A stretch of DNA of 64,000 nt from Kitasatospora sp052076145. Its GTDB lineage: Bacteria; Actinomycetota; Actinomycetes; Streptomycetales; Streptomycetaceae. The position numbers were made by a program, and so were the translations under genes. Of the stretch, positions 14,720-22,956 are shown one piece after another (within the stretch, counting starts at the first letter, position 1; every line of letters begins with the position of its first letter). The stretch spans positions 3,162,001 through 3,226,000 of the forward strand of contig NZ_CP197246.1 of the NCBI RefSeq assembly GCF_052076145.1, given 5' to 3'. The notes beneath the pieces were generated by a model. That model saw only the letters and a list, made by a program, of their open reading frames with translations. It had not been told where the DNA came from and searched no databases.

Positions 14720-15955
14720 ATGGCTGAGGAGTTCGACGTCGTCGTGGTGGGCGGGGGGATCGTCGGGCTGTCCACCGCGTACGCGCTGACGCTGGCCCGG
14801 CCGGGGGTGCGGGTGGCGGTGGTGGAGAAGGAGCAGGGCTTCGCCGCGCACCAGACCGGGCGCAACAGCGGGGTCATCCACAGCGGTGTGTACTACCGGC
14901 CCGGCTCGTTGAAGGCCCGGTACGCGACCGAGGGCGCCGAGGAGATGGTGGAGTTCTGCCGCGAGCACGGCGTCCCGTACGAGGTGACGGGCAAGCTGAT
15001 CGTGGCGACCGGCCGAGACGAGCTCGACCGGCTGCAGGCACTGGCCCGGCGCGGCCGGGAGAACGGCATCCCCGTCGCCGAGCTGGGCGCCGCGCAGATC
15101 GCCGAGTACGAGCCCGAGGTGACCGGCCTGGCCGGGCTGCACATCGGCACCACCGGCATCTGCGACTACCCGGCCGTCGCCCGGACGTACGCCGTGCTCG
15201 CCGAGCAGGCCGGGGCGCAGCTGCTGACCGGCACCGAGGTGACCGGCATCGACCGGCGGGCGGACGGCGTGACGGTACTGGCGGGCGGGCGGGAGCTGCG
15301 CTGCGGGGTGCTGGTGAACTGCGCCGGGCTGCAGAGCGACCGCGTCGCCCGGCTGGCCGGGGACGAGCCCGGGGTGCGGATCATCCCCTTCCGGGGCGAG
15401 TACTACGAGCTCACCGAGGAGCGGCGGGGGCTGGTGCGCGGGCTGATCTACCCCGTGCCGGACCCGGCGTTCCCCTTCCTCGGGGTGCACCTCACCCGGG
15501 GTGTGCACGGCGACGTGCACGTCGGCCCGAACGCCGTCCCCGCGCTGGCCCGGGAGGGCTACGACTGGCGGACGGTCCGGGCCCGGGACCTGGCCGAGAC
15601 GGTGGCCTTCCCCGGCACCTGGCAGATCGCCCGGCGGCACTGGCGGTACGAGATCGGCGAGTTGCACCGCTCGCTCTCCAAGCGGGCGTTCACCACGGCC
15701 GTCCAGCGGCTGCTGCCGGCGGTGACGGCGGCCGACCTCGTCCCGGCCACCGCCGGGGTCCGGGCCCAGTCCGTCGCCCGGGACGGCACGCTGCTGGACG
15801 ACTTCGCCTTCGCCGGGTTCGACCCCGACGACGCGTCCTCGCCCCGGCGCACGGTGCACGTGCTCAACGCGCCCTCCCCGGCGGCCACCGCCTCGCTCCC
15901 GATCGGCCGGGAGGTCGCCCGCCGGGCGCTCGCGGCGCTCGCCGCGGGGGCGTGA
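14720..15955 (+). CDS. lhgO: L-2-hydroxyglutarate oxidase
   Basis: FAD-dependent oxidoreductase of 411 residues, close to the usual LhgO length. It oxidises L-2-hydroxyglutarate to 2-oxoglutarate, a metabolite-repair and carbon-salvage step. The N-terminal dinucleotide fold is VVVVGGGIVGLSTAYAL. The family signatures QTGRNSGVIHSGVYYRPGS, KLIVATGRDELDRL, GICDYPAV and the C-terminal PATAGVRAQSVARDG are all present. The ATG at 14720 follows GGGGCGGG; the longer upstream reading into the repeat element is rejected. The preceding inverted-repeat element separates it from rsr, so co-regulation is unlikely. Confidence 0.93.
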   Translation: MAEEFDVVVVGGGIVGLSTAYALTLARPGVRVAVVEKEQGFAAHQTGRNSGVIHSGVYYRPGSLKARYATEGAEEMVEFCREHGVPYEVTGKLIVATGRDELDRLQALARRGRENGIPVAELGAAQIAEYEPEVTGLAGLHIGTTGICDYPAVARTYAVLAEQAGAQLLTGTEVTGIDRRADGVTVLAGGRELRCGVLVNCAGLQSDRVARLAGDEPGVRIIPFRGEYYELTEERRGLVRGLIYPVPDPAFPFLGVHLTRGVHGDVHVGPNAVPALAREGYDWRTVRARDLAETVAFPGTWQIARRHWRYEIGELHRSLSKRAFTTAVQRLLPAVTAADLVPATAGVRAQSVARDGTLLDDFAFAGFDPDDASSPRRTVHVLNAPSPAATASLPIGREVARRALAALAAGA

Positions 15956-15996
15956 GGAATGCGTCACGCCCCCGTCCGGCCGTCCGGCAGCCCCCG

Positions 15997-16002
15997 TAGG
16001 AT
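15997..16002 (+). promoter_or_regulatory. Candidate -10 box of trmB
   Basis: TAGGAT lies 9 nt before the GTG at 16012, and there is no Shine-Dalgarno sequence between them. This suggests a leaderless or nearly leaderless trmB transcript. The -35 region is not obvious. Confidence 0.4.
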
Positions 16003-16011
16003 GGGGCGATT

Positions 16012-16860
16012 GTGACTGCCACCGCCCCCAGCCCCCAGCCCTCCCCGTCCGCGCAGACCTCGCCGTCCGCCCGGCTCTCCGCCGCCCCGGCCGGGTACCC
16101 CGCGCCGATGTACCCGCACCGGGCCACCGAGGCTCAGCACAGCGAGCGGCGGATCCGCAGCTTCCAGCCGCGCCGGGGCCGGATGACCAACGCCCAGGCC
16201 GGTGCCCTGGACCGGGGCTGGGAGAACTACGGCCACGCCATCGACGGCACCCCGCTCGACCTGGCGGAGCTCTTCGACGGCCGGCCCGTCACCCTGGAGA
16301 TCGGCTTCGGCATGGGCGAGACGACCGCCCGGATGGCCGCCGCCGACCCGGCCATGGGCATCCTCGCCGCCGACGTGCACACCCCCGGCCACGGCAACCT
16401 GCTCCAGCTGCTGGAGCGCGACGGCTGCGACAACGTCCGGCTCGCCGCCGGGGACGCGGTGATCCTGCTCCGCGACATGCTCCCCGACGCCTCGTTGGCC
16501 GGCCTCCGGGTCTACTTCGCCGACCCGTGGCCCAAGCCGAAGCACCACAAGCGCCGTCTCGTCCAGGACGAGTTCCTGGAGCTGGTGCTGCCCCGGCTCG
16601 CCTCCGGCGCGCTGGTGCACTGCGCGACCGACTGGGAGCCGTACGCCGAGCAGATGCTCGCCGTGCTCTCCGCCTCCCCGGAGCTGGAGAACCTGCACCC
16701 CGAGGGTGACGGGACCGCCTGGCTGGAGCCCGCCGACCACCCTGTCGGCAGCGTCCCCGGCTACGCCCCCCGCCCCGACTGGCGCCCGGTCACCAAGTTC
16801 GAGCGGGCGGGGATAGCGAAGGGGCACGTCGTCCACGACCTGCTCTTCCGCAGGCGCTGA
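16012..16860 (+). CDS. trmB: tRNA (guanine-N7-)-methyltransferase
   Basis: SAM-dependent enzyme that makes m7G46 in the variable loop of tRNA. The SAM motif LEIGFGMGE is near residue 95-103, AADVHTPG follows, and the diagnostic TrmB motif YFADPWPKPKHHKRR is near 168-182. The C-terminal TDWEPYAEQM and TKFERAG segments are also typical. At 282 residues it is longer than E. coli TrmB because of a Pro/Ser-rich N-terminal tail of about 45 residues. The GTG at 16012 is the first usable codon after a -10-like TAGGAT; an internal ATG at 16108 (MYPHRATEAQ) would remove most of the tail. It is followed by a strong hairpin terminator. Confidence 0.93.
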   Translation: MTATAPSPQPSPSAQTSPSARLSAAPAGYPAPMYPHRATEAQHSERRIRSFQPRRGRMTNAQAGALDRGWENYGHAIDGTPLDLAELFDGRPVTLEIGFGMGETTARMAAADPAMGILAADVHTPGHGNLLQLLERDGCDNVRLAAGDAVILLRDMLPDASLAGLRVYFADPWPKPKHHKRRLVQDEFLELVLPRLASGALVHCATDWEPYAEQMLAVLSASPELENLHPEGDGTAWLEPADHPVGSVPGYAPRPDWRPVTKFERAGIAKGHVVHDLLFRRR

Positions 16861-16868
16861 GCCAACCG

Positions 16869-16900
16869 ACACACCCGGGGTGCGGACGCCCCGGGTGTGT
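16869..16900 (+). terminator. Terminator after trmB
   Basis: Perfect stem ACACACCCGGGG / CCCCGGGTGTGT-type pairing (16869-16880 with 16889-16900), 8 bp after the trmB stop, with no U-tract, as usual for streptomycetes. Confidence 0.75.
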
Positions 16901-16954
16901 GAACTTCACGAAGTGCCCCTCCCCGGGAGGAGCGGGTTCCCCTACGCTTTCCGG

Positions 16955-18154
16955 GTGAGCAGTCCGTCCGGCGGCCGCCCGCGCGCCGCCGCCGCAGACC
17001 CGCCCACGCGCGCGACCGGCACCCGGCTGATCCCGGGGCCCCGAGTGCGCCGGGCGGGTCGGCTGCTGCCCTGGCACCCGCCCCCGGCCGCCGACCGACT
17101 GCTGCGCCGGGCCGCGCGGCTGCGCTACCCCGCCCTGTCGTCGGCGCTGGCCGCCCTCGCGCTGGCCGGGTGCGGCGTGCTGATCCTGCAACTCGTGCAC
17201 CGGCAGACCGGGACGGTCGGGCTGCTGGTGGGGATGGGCCTGGCGCTGCTGCCGCTGCCCTTCGTGCTCGGTGCGCTGGCCTGGCTCAACCAGACCGCGC
17301 GGGTGCCGCTGCGGCACACCCTCTTCTGCCTCGCCTGGGGCGCCTGCGCCGCGACCACCGTGGCGATCATGGCCAACGGCTGGGCCAGCGACTTCCTCGT
17401 CGCCCACCAGGGCAGCGCCACCGGGGAGACCCTGGGCGCGGAGTTCGCCACCCCGCTGATCGAGGAGAGTGCGAAGGCCGCGGCGCTGCTGCTGCTCCTG
17501 CTGCCCGTCCGCCGCCGCCTGCGCTGCCGGGCCGAACGCACCTGCGCCGTGCTGGCCCGCCGCTCCCCCGCCGCGCTGCGCCGCTCCGCGCGCCGGCTCC
17601 GGCTGCGCCCGCAGCCGTACTTCCACGCCCGCCCGTACACCCACCCGCAGACCCGCAGCCGGGCCCGCGCCAACCCGCGCACGCTCGCCGCCGGGGTCGT
17701 CCTCGGCGGGGTGACGGCGAGCGGCTTCGCGTTCACCGAGAACGCGCTCTACCTGGGCCGGGCCTTCACCGACGACCAGCAGAGCCGGCTCGACGGCATC
17801 GGGCTGGGCGCGACCCCGAGCCTGCGGGACTTCGACAGCACCGTGCACACCTTCGTCCTGCGCGGTCTGCTCTCCCCCTTCGCCCACCCGCTCTTCACCG
17901 CCCTGACCGGCCTCGGCCTGGCCGTCGCCCTCACCACCGGGCGCCGTGGGCTGGCGCGGCTGGCCGCCCCGGGCGGGCTGCTGCTGGCGATGGCCCTGCA
18001 CGGCAGCTGGAACGCCGCCGCCGGGCTCGGCACCCACGGCTTCCTGCTGGTGTACGCCGCGCTGATGGTGCCGTGCTTCGCCGCCCTGGTCTGCTTCGCC
18101 GTCTGGGCCAGAGCCCGGACGGCCCGGCACGCCCAGCGGCACGCCGTCCCGTAA
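16955..18154 (+). CDS. PrsW-family intramembrane metalloprotease
   Basis: Polytopic membrane protein of 399 residues. PrsW proteases perform site-1 cleavage of membrane anti-sigma factors in Bacillus; actinobacterial homologs have unknown substrates. At least seven hydrophobic segments are visible, and the family's conserved motifs lie in them: IEESAKAAALLLLL (EExxK), GFAFTENALYLG (FxxxEN), FAHPLFTALTG (H) and MALHGSWNA (H). An Arg-rich cytoplasmic loop of about 60 residues separates the first motif from the second. The GTG at 16955 is chosen for length; the upstream frame overlaps the terminator. The gene is monocistronic and precedes an initiator tRNA. Confidence 0.88.
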   Translation: MSSPSGGRPRAAAADPPTRATGTRLIPGPRVRRAGRLLPWHPPPAADRLLRRAARLRYPALSSALAALALAGCGVLILQLVHRQTGTVGLLVGMGLALLPLPFVLGALAWLNQTARVPLRHTLFCLAWGACAATTVAIMANGWASDFLVAHQGSATGETLGAEFATPLIEESAKAAALLLLLLPVRRRLRCRAERTCAVLARRSPAALRRSARRLRLRPQPYFHARPYTHPQTRSRARANPRTLAAGVVLGGVTASGFAFTENALYLGRAFTDDQQSRLDGIGLGATPSLRDFDSTVHTFVLRGLLSPFAHPLFTALTGLGLAVALTTGRRGLARLAAPGGLLLAMALHGSWNAAAGLGTHGFLLVYAALMVPCFAALVCFAVWARARTARHAQRHAVP

Positions 18155-18171
18155 CCGTGGGACGGAAGCGA

Positions 18172-18201
18172 TTTCCCTTCTGCACCACACTCCCGTAGGG
18201 T
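18172..18201 (+). promoter_or_regulatory. Promoter of initiator tRNA copy 1
   Basis: TTTCCC, 18 bp, then TAGGGT, 12 nt before the mature tRNA end. The second tRNA copy has TTTCGC, 18 bp, TACTGT at the identical distance, while the surrounding bases differ, which supports both assignments. Confidence 0.5.
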
Positions 18202-18213
18202 TGGGTTTACCGA

Positions 18214-18287
18214 CGCGGGGTGGAGCAGCTCGGTAGCTCGCTGGGCTCATAACCCAGAGGTCGCAGGTTCAAATCCTGTCCCCGCTA
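18214..18287 (+). tRNA. Initiator tRNA-fMet (CAT), copy 1
   Basis: A 74-nt cloverleaf with anticodon CAT in CTGGG-CTCATAA-CCCAG; the three G-C pairs closing the anticodon stem and the unpaired first base (C1 opposite T72) mark it as initiator. The T-loop is TTCAAAT and A73 is the discriminator. CCA is not encoded. A terminator hairpin follows within 15 bp. Confidence 0.95.
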
Positions 18288-18298
18288 CTCAAGTAGCA

Positions 18299-18335
18299 CA
18301 GAAGGCCCGGCAGACATCGTCTGCCGGGCCTTCTG
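18299..18335 (+). terminator. Terminator of tRNA-fMet copy 1
   Basis: A 17-bp perfect stem starting CAGAAGGCCCGGCAGAC with a 3-nt loop ATC. The identical hairpin follows the second tRNA copy. Confidence 0.9.
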
Positions 18336-18425
18336 CGTTCCCGCTTTCCCGCTTTAAATCCGTTGCACCGGCCGGACGGCGTGCCTAGTGTTGGGGACAT
18401 CGAAGAGAAGGGAGGTGATCCTGAG

Positions 18426-18500
18426 TTGAGTACCTACACGACTGCGTCCACGTGCGCGTCTGACTCGCTCGGGCGCGCCTCCGCAGAGGTCGCGGCCTAG
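18426..18500 (+). CDS. Putative 24-residue leader peptide
   Basis: A short frame, TTG start, reading MSTYTTASTCASDSLG and ending SAEVAA. It has one of the best Shine-Dalgarno sequences in the window (GGGAGGTGATC, 18410-18420), GGAGG ending 10 nt before the TTG. Its 3' end lies in an inverted repeat CCGCAGAGG (18481-18489) / CCTCTGCGG (18510-18518), and a terminator-like hairpin follows. This looks like a ribosome-sensing attenuator, yet no plus-strand gene follows. I do not recognise the peptide. It could also be part of a small regulatory RNA. Confidence 0.45.
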   Translation: MSTYTTASTCASDSLGRASAEVAA

Positions 18501-18540
18501 TCCGTCACCCCTCTGCGGCGGAGATGCGCAGAAGTTGTCG

Positions 18541-18577
18541 AGCCCCCGGAGCCCCTCAGTTCGAGGCCCCGGGGGCT
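18541..18577 (+). terminator. Terminator-like hairpin after the leader peptide
   Basis: AGCCCCCGG (18541-18549) pairs with CCGGGGGCT (18569-18577) around a loop that itself contains a CCTC/GAGG pairing. It also stands downstream of the minus-strand gene ending at 18605, so it could serve both directions. Confidence 0.65.
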
Positions 18578-18604
18578 TCGGCATTTCCTGTTGCCCCGAG
18601 CAGG

Positions 18605-19048
18605 CTAGCGCTGGTGCGGCGGCGGTACGGAGTACGTCAGGGTGGCCGTCGCGACCAGGCCGCCGGGCTCGTCCCGGAGTTCCGCCAGGACGACGCAGAG
18701 GCGGCTGCCGAGCTTGGCGAGCCGCACCTCGGTGCGGAGCAGGCCCGGCCGGGGGCGGCTGAGGAAGTTGACCTGCATCGAGCTGGTCAGGGCCATCAGC
18801 GTGCGGCCGATCCGGGCGTTGATCAGCAGGAAGGCGCCGAGGTCGGTCAGCCCGGCCTGCTCGGGGCCGCTGATGGTGCCGCCGGGCCGGGTCCGGAGCT
18901 TCTCGCCGTCCGCCTCCAGCAGCAACCGGGTGGCCGACACCTCGGCCACCCGGCAGGCCGCGTAGTCCGGGAACTGGCTGATGATCAACTCGTTGAGCTC
19001 GTCCACCGTCATGGCGAGCCCGGTCTCGTCCGGCACCGGCGGCAACAC
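18605..19048 (-). CDS. Hotdog-fold thioesterase-like protein (PaaI/YiiD-C type)
   Basis: Small cytoplasmic protein of 147 residues (135 from the internal ATG at 19012). The order AACRVAEVSATRLLLEAD, AGLTDLGAFLLINARIG, MQVNFLSRPRPG and LVATATLTYSVP fits the hotdog fold of acyl-CoA thioesterases, in which an Asp/Asn near the central helix is catalytic; the exact residue is not clear here. The GTG at 19048 lies only 6 bp after the stop of the aminotransferase gene, so the two are almost certainly co-transcribed. The substrate is unknown. Confidence 0.7.
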   Translation of the reverse strand: MLPPVPDETGLAMTVDELNELIISQFPDYAACRVAEVSATRLLLEADGEKLRTRPGGTISGPEQAGLTDLGAFLLINARIGRTLMALTSSMQVNFLSRPRPGLLRTEVRLAKLGSRLCVVLAELRDEPGGLVATATLTYSVPPPHQR

Positions 19049-19054
19049 CCTTCT

Positions 19055-20260
19055 CTAGCGCCCGGAGGACGCTTCCTCGATGGCCTTGGTGAAGCGGCGC
19101 AGACCCTCGTCGATCTCGTCCGGCGAGTGGGTGGTGAAGGAGAGCCGGAGGGCGCCGGGCTCGGGCTCGCCGACGAAGAACGGCGCGCCCGGGACGTACG
19201 CGACCTCGTGCTTGACGGCGATCGGCAGCAGCTCGGTGGCGTCGAGGCCGGCCGGGAGCGAGACCCAGATGAACATGCCGCCCGCCGGGTTGTTCCAGCG
19301 GCTGCCGGCCGGGAGGGCGGCTTCGAGGCCGCCGACGAGGGCGTCGCGGCGCTCGCGGTAGGCGGCGCGCATCACCGCGACGTGTGCGTCGAGGTCGCTG
19401 TCGCGCAGGTAGCGGGCGGCGGCGGCCTGGTCGACGGTCGAGGTGTGCAGGTCGGCCGCCTGCTTGGCGATCACGCAGGCCCGGCGCAGCGCGGCGGGAG
19501 CGCGGAGGTAGCCGAGGCGCAGGCCGGGCGCGAGGATCTTGGAGAAGGAGCCGAGCAGCACGGTGCGGTCGGCGGCGGCCGGGACGGCGGCGACCCACGG
19601 CACGGGCTCGCCGTCGTAGCGGAGCTCGCCGTACGGGTCGTCCTCGACGATCCAGAAGCCGTGCTGGGCGGCGATCTCGGCGACGGCCCGGCGGCGGGCC
19701 TCGGGGAGGGTGCGGCCGGTGGGGTTCTGGAAGGTCGGGACGAGGTAGAGCAGTTTGGGGCGCTCGCGCCGGACGATCTCCTCCAGGGCCTCCGGGTCGA
19801 GGCCGTCGTCGTCGGTGGGCACGGGCACCACGCGGGCGCCGGCGAAGCCGAAGCACTGGAGGGCGGCGAGGTAGCACGGGTTCTCGACGAGGACGACGTC
19901 GCCGGGCTCCAGCAGGGCGGTGGCGAGCAGGGTCAGCGCCTGCTGCGAGCCGGTGGTGACGAGCAGGTCGTCGGCCTCGGTGGGCAGGCCCCGGCCGGTG
20001 AACCGGGCCGCGACGGCCGTGCGCAGGTCGACGTCGCCCTCGGTGGTGGAGTACTGGAGCACCCGGTGCGGGGATTCGGCCAGTACCGCGTCGTACGCCG
20101 CCCTGATGCCCGCCGCGTCGAACAGCTCCGGCGCGGGCAGGCCGCCGGCGAAGGAGATGACCTCGGGACGCGCGGTGAGAGCCAGGATCTCGCGTACGGG
20201 CGAGGACCCGACTGCGCTGACACGAGTGGCAGTTGGCGGCGGAGACACGGCAGGTCGCAT
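19055..20260 (-). CDS. PLP-dependent aminotransferase, class I/II (LysN/2-aminoadipate-like)
   Basis: Fold-type I aminotransferase of 401 residues. The PLP lysine is in GSFSKILAPGLRLGY; upstream are TTGSQQALTLL (phosphate-binding loop), VPTFQNPTGRTLP (Asn contacting PLP) and VEDDPYGELRYDG (Asp on the pyridine nitrogen, then Tyr). The Arg for the carboxylate is in LRLSFTTHSPDEI. These features match the aromatic/2-aminoadipate group that shares its domain with MocR regulators, but there is no N-terminal GntR domain. The substrate cannot be told. It is followed by a thioesterase-like gene 6 bp downstream. Confidence 0.88.
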   Translation of the reverse strand: MRPAVSPPPTATRVSAVGSSPVREILALTARPEVISFAGGLPAPELFDAAGIRAAYDAVLAESPHRVLQYSTTEGDVDLRTAVAARFTGRGLPTEADDLLVTTGSQQALTLLATALLEPGDVVLVENPCYLAALQCFGFAGARVVPVPTDDDGLDPEALEEIVRRERPKLLYLVPTFQNPTGRTLPEARRRAVAEIAAQHGFWIVEDDPYGELRYDGEPVPWVAAVPAAADRTVLLGSFSKILAPGLRLGYLRAPAALRRACVIAKQAADLHTSTVDQAAAARYLRDSDLDAHVAVMRAAYRERRDALVGGLEAALPAGSRWNNPAGGMFIWVSLPAGLDATELLPIAVKHEVAYVPGAPFFVGEPEPGALRLSFTTHSPDEIDEGLRRFTKAIEEASSGR

Positions 20261-20530
20261 GGCCTCAGCCTATAGAGATTCGAGGGGCTGTCCAGAGAGA
20301 TGACCATGATGCGGTCGCTTCCGGCCACCCGCCCCGGGCGTCCGCCTGGGCCCGGGGGGACACCTCGGGCCCGAACTGCCCCGACCTCCCGGGATTTCCC
20401 TTCCCCCCCTTGGGCTCCGGTCACACCTCGCGCCTCCTGCTGCGCTGCGGCCCGGCCGAATCGGCATCCGTATTCGGCCAAGTAATGCCTCGATGTTGTC
20501 AGTTCGTGTCATCACCGGGCTGACCAGCCT

Positions 20531-20547
20531 GTTGACGCATCGTCAAC
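20531..20547. promoter_or_regulatory. Palindrome, possible operator
   Basis: GTTGACG-CAT-CGTCAAC, a perfect 7-3-7 inverted repeat about 90 bp upstream of the candidate operon promoter. It is a reasonable binding site for a dimeric regulator; no regulator gene is in the operon. Confidence 0.45.
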
Positions 20548-20636
20548 GCCGGGTGACGGGAGGGCCGGAGAGGAAAGTGCAGCGCGGCGCGCGGGCCGCG
20601 GTGGCCCGAAGTCAGCACCTGCGGTCTTGACGGCCC

Positions 20637-20665
20637 TTGATCGCCCAGATCGCCGCAACTAACGT
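20637..20665 (+). promoter_or_regulatory. Candidate promoter of the acyl-pathway operon
   Basis: TTGATC, 17 bp, TAACGT: close to the housekeeping (HrdB-type) consensus. It predicts a start near 20672 and a roughly 140-nt leader to the ATG at 20813. Confidence 0.4.
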
Positions 20666-20812
20666 GCGGAAAGCTCTGCAGTCGCACAGGTGCCCGGTCG
20701 AACTTCCGTAGCTCGAGCGCAATGACGCGCCCCCGGCGGCACCGGGCCCTTCCCCCGAACCCCCACCACTGTCGATCAGCCATGGCTGATCCCGGACGAG
20801 GCGAGGACCAGC

Positions 20813-21532
20813 ATGAGTATCTCCATTCTCGACGACGAGGCCGTCGTCGTCAGGACCCCCGAGGAATTCCTCGCGATGCCGGAGGAGTACCGCGAGATCG
20901 CCATCAGGGGGATGATCGTCAACACCGAGGGCGAACTCTCCGGCGGCGACGACTACATCCAGGTGTTCCTGCCGCTCGCGCCCAACGCCGAGGAGCGGCA
21001 GGTCTGCGCCGAGCGCGCCGTCGAGGAGTACGACCACTACAAGATCGGCAAGGCGGTGCTGGCCGGCGTCGGCGTCGACACCAGCTACATGGAGACCCAG
21101 ACGCTGGCCGAGCGCAACCTCTTCGCCGCCCAGGAGTTCCACACCTGCACCACCTGGGCCGAGCGCGGCATCTTCTCGTACATCGGCGAGGAGACCGCGA
21201 TGGTGATGATCTCCGAGTTCGCGCAGAGCAGTTACAAGCCCTGGGCCGACGCCGTCCGCACGATCATCCAGGACGAGAAGGTGCACATCGCGCACGGCGC
21301 CCGGGTCTGCCGGGGTCTCGCGCAGACCGCCGACGGGCGGGAGGAGCTGCAGCAGGCACTGGACCGGCTCTGGCCGACCTTCATCCGGATCTTCGGCAGC
21401 CCGCGCTCCGAGCGCTCCCGGCAGGCCGTCCGGTTCGGCCTCCGGCAGACCACCAACGGGCAGGCCTGCGACGTGTGGCGGGCCAAGGTGACGCCCCGGA
21501 TCGCCAACCTCGGCCTGCGCCTCCCCGAGTGA
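20813..21532 (+). CDS. Ferritin-like diiron protein (PaaA-type), first gene of the operon
   Basis: Protein of 239 residues with the helical diiron fold of phenylacetyl-CoA epoxidase subunit A-like proteins. Two ExxH motifs are visible: EYDH near residues 74-77 and EKVH at 155-158; GEETAM near 124 can supply the remaining carboxylates. Such proteins activate O2 for hydroxylation, epoxidation or desaturation of an acyl or peptidyl substrate. Here it starts an operon with a radical SAM enzyme and fatty-acid-type enzymes, so an acyl-ACP substrate is a reasonable guess. The reductase partners of a true phenylacetate pathway are absent. The next gene starts 31 bp downstream. Confidence 0.78.
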   Translation: MSISILDDEAVVVRTPEEFLAMPEEYREIAIRGMIVNTEGELSGGDDYIQVFLPLAPNAEERQVCAERAVEEYDHYKIGKAVLAGVGVDTSYMETQTLAERNLFAAQEFHTCTTWAERGIFSYIGEETAMVMISEFAQSSYKPWADAVRTIIQDEKVHIAHGARVCRGLAQTADGREELQQALDRLWPTFIRIFGSPRSERSRQAVRFGLRQTTNGQACDVWRAKVTPRIANLGLRLPE

Positions 21533-21563
21533 CCACCCACCCGACCACCGAGGAGAACCGCTG

Positions 21564-22670
21564 ATGGCCACCCCGCTCACCATCTCGCAGCGCCCGCTGG
21601 ACCGCCGGGAGGCCAAGGAGCGCACCGCCGCCCTGCTGGCCGGACGGCCCGACCTCGCCACCCGCCTGCACCGCGCCCGCCGGCTCGGCCGCACCGTCCG
21701 CTCCTGCGAGGTGCACCTCACCAACGCGTGCAACATCCGCTGCAAGGGCTGCTGGTACTTCGAGGGCGGCTTCGACACCGCCGTCAAGGAGCTCACCGAC
21801 GTCGAGAAGATCCGCGCCTTCGCCCGCCGGCTGCGCGACGAGGGCGTCAACCAGGCGACGCTGATCGGCGGCGAACCGACGCTGGTGCCGCAGCGGGTCG
21901 AGGCGTTCGTCGAGGAGCTGCCGTACGTCACCATCTCGACCAACGGCCTGCGGCCGATGCCGATGCAGGGCTTCGAGAAGATCGCGATCGCGGTCAGCAT
22001 CTTCGGCGGCGGGCCGCTGGACGACGACCTGCGGGCGATCCGGGTCAACGGCTCCAAGTTCACCGGCCTGTTCGACACGGCGCTCTCGCACTACAAGGAC
22101 GACCCCCGGGTGCTGTTCATCTTCGCGCTCTCCGAGGACGGGGTCCAGCACCTCGAACCGACGGTCCGCAAGATCGCCGCGAACGGCAACATCGTCACCT
22201 TCAACTTCTACAGCGAGCACGGCACGGACCACCCGCTGCGGATCACCAACGAGCGCCGGATCCTCGACGAGGCACTGCGGGTCAAGGCGCTGTACCCCGA
22301 AGCCGTGGTCAGCCACCCGTACTTCATCGAGACGCTGATCACCGGCACCACCCACTGGGGCGGCACCTTCGGCTACGACGTCTGCCCGAGCCTGAGCGTG
22401 GACCACCCGGCGCACGTCGAGCGGGTCGCCAACGGCAACCCCGTCATCCCCGGCTTCGCGGCCTGGGGCGCCGACTACGAGTCGCTGCAGTTCTGCTGCA
22501 CCTCCGGCGACTGCAACGGCTGCCGGGACAGCCAGGCCGTCTACAGCTGGCTGGTGGTGAGCGCGAACCGCTTCCTGGACGACGAGGCCCGGCTGGAGCA
22601 GTGGCTCGACATCGTCGAGAGCTACTGGCGGCAGTGGCACTGGGCGCCGTACCACGCCAGCAAGATCTGA
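21564..22670 (+). CDS. Radical SAM enzyme
   Basis: Protein of 368 residues. The canonical cluster motif CNIRCKGC gives Cys56, Cys60 and Cys63 for the SAM-cleaving 4Fe-4S centre. LIGGEPTLVPQ supplies the GGE motif and VTISTNGLRPMP the typical strand-4 segment. A Cys-rich C-terminal patch (FCCTSGDCNGC, about 312-322) may bind an auxiliary cluster or metal, although it is not a standard SPASM pattern. There is no B12-binding domain. Placed between a diiron protein and an acyl carrier protein, it probably performs a C-C, C-N or H-abstraction step on a carrier-bound acyl chain; I cannot name the reaction. Confidence 0.88.
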   Translation: MATPLTISQRPLDRREAKERTAALLAGRPDLATRLHRARRLGRTVRSCEVHLTNACNIRCKGCWYFEGGFDTAVKELTDVEKIRAFARRLRDEGVNQATLIGGEPTLVPQRVEAFVEELPYVTISTNGLRPMPMQGFEKIAIAVSIFGGGPLDDDLRAIRVNGSKFTGLFDTALSHYKDDPRVLFIFALSEDGVQHLEPTVRKIAANGNIVTFNFYSEHGTDHPLRITNERRILDEALRVKALYPEAVVSHPYFIETLITGTTHWGGTFGYDVCPSLSVDHPAHVERVANGNPVIPGFAAWGADYESLQFCCTSGDCNGCRDSQAVYSWLVVSANRFLDDEARLEQWLDIVESYWRQWHWAPYHASKI

Positions 22671-22701
22671 CCCGCCCACCAGCTCTCTCGGGAGGAACCG
22701 C

Positions 22702-22956
22702 ATGTCCACCACGCTCGACCGCACCGCCATCGAGGCGTTCATCACCGACGCGCTCGTCGAACTCGGGGTCTCCCCGGACGACATCGTCGCCGACGCCGCG
22801 CTCGACGACCTGGAGATCGACTCGCTCGACATGGTCGAACTCAGCCAGTCGATCAAGAAGCAGCTGGCCCTGCCGGTGAAGCCGAAGGACTTCGACGACA
22901 TCGACACCATCGGCCAGCTGCTGAAGCTCTGCTGGTCCAAGGCCGGTCTGGAGTGA
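22702..22956 (+). CDS. Acyl carrier protein
   Basis: 84 residues, acidic, with the phosphopantetheine attachment site DSLDMVEL (Ser near residue 42). Helix 1 is IEAFITDALVELGV, and the helix after the serine has the usual hydrophobic pattern. A dedicated phosphopantetheinyl transferase lies in the same operon. It is the probable carrier on which the other operon enzymes act. GGGAGGAA precedes the ATG, and the stop overlaps the next GTG by 4 bp. Confidence 0.94.
   Translation: MSTTLDRTAIEAFITDALVELGVSPDDIVADAALDDLEIDSLDMVELSQSIKKQLALPVKPKDFDDIDTIGQLLKLCWSKAGLE

Larger units (their letters stand above)
20261..20812. other. Divergent regulatory spacer before the acyl-pathway operon
   Basis: This 552-bp region lies between the minus-strand aminotransferase and the plus-strand operon. 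No convincing gene is present. It holds a perfect palindrome (20531-20547) and a plausible promoter (20637-20665), leaving a leader of roughly 140 nt before the first operon gene. Confidence 0.5.
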
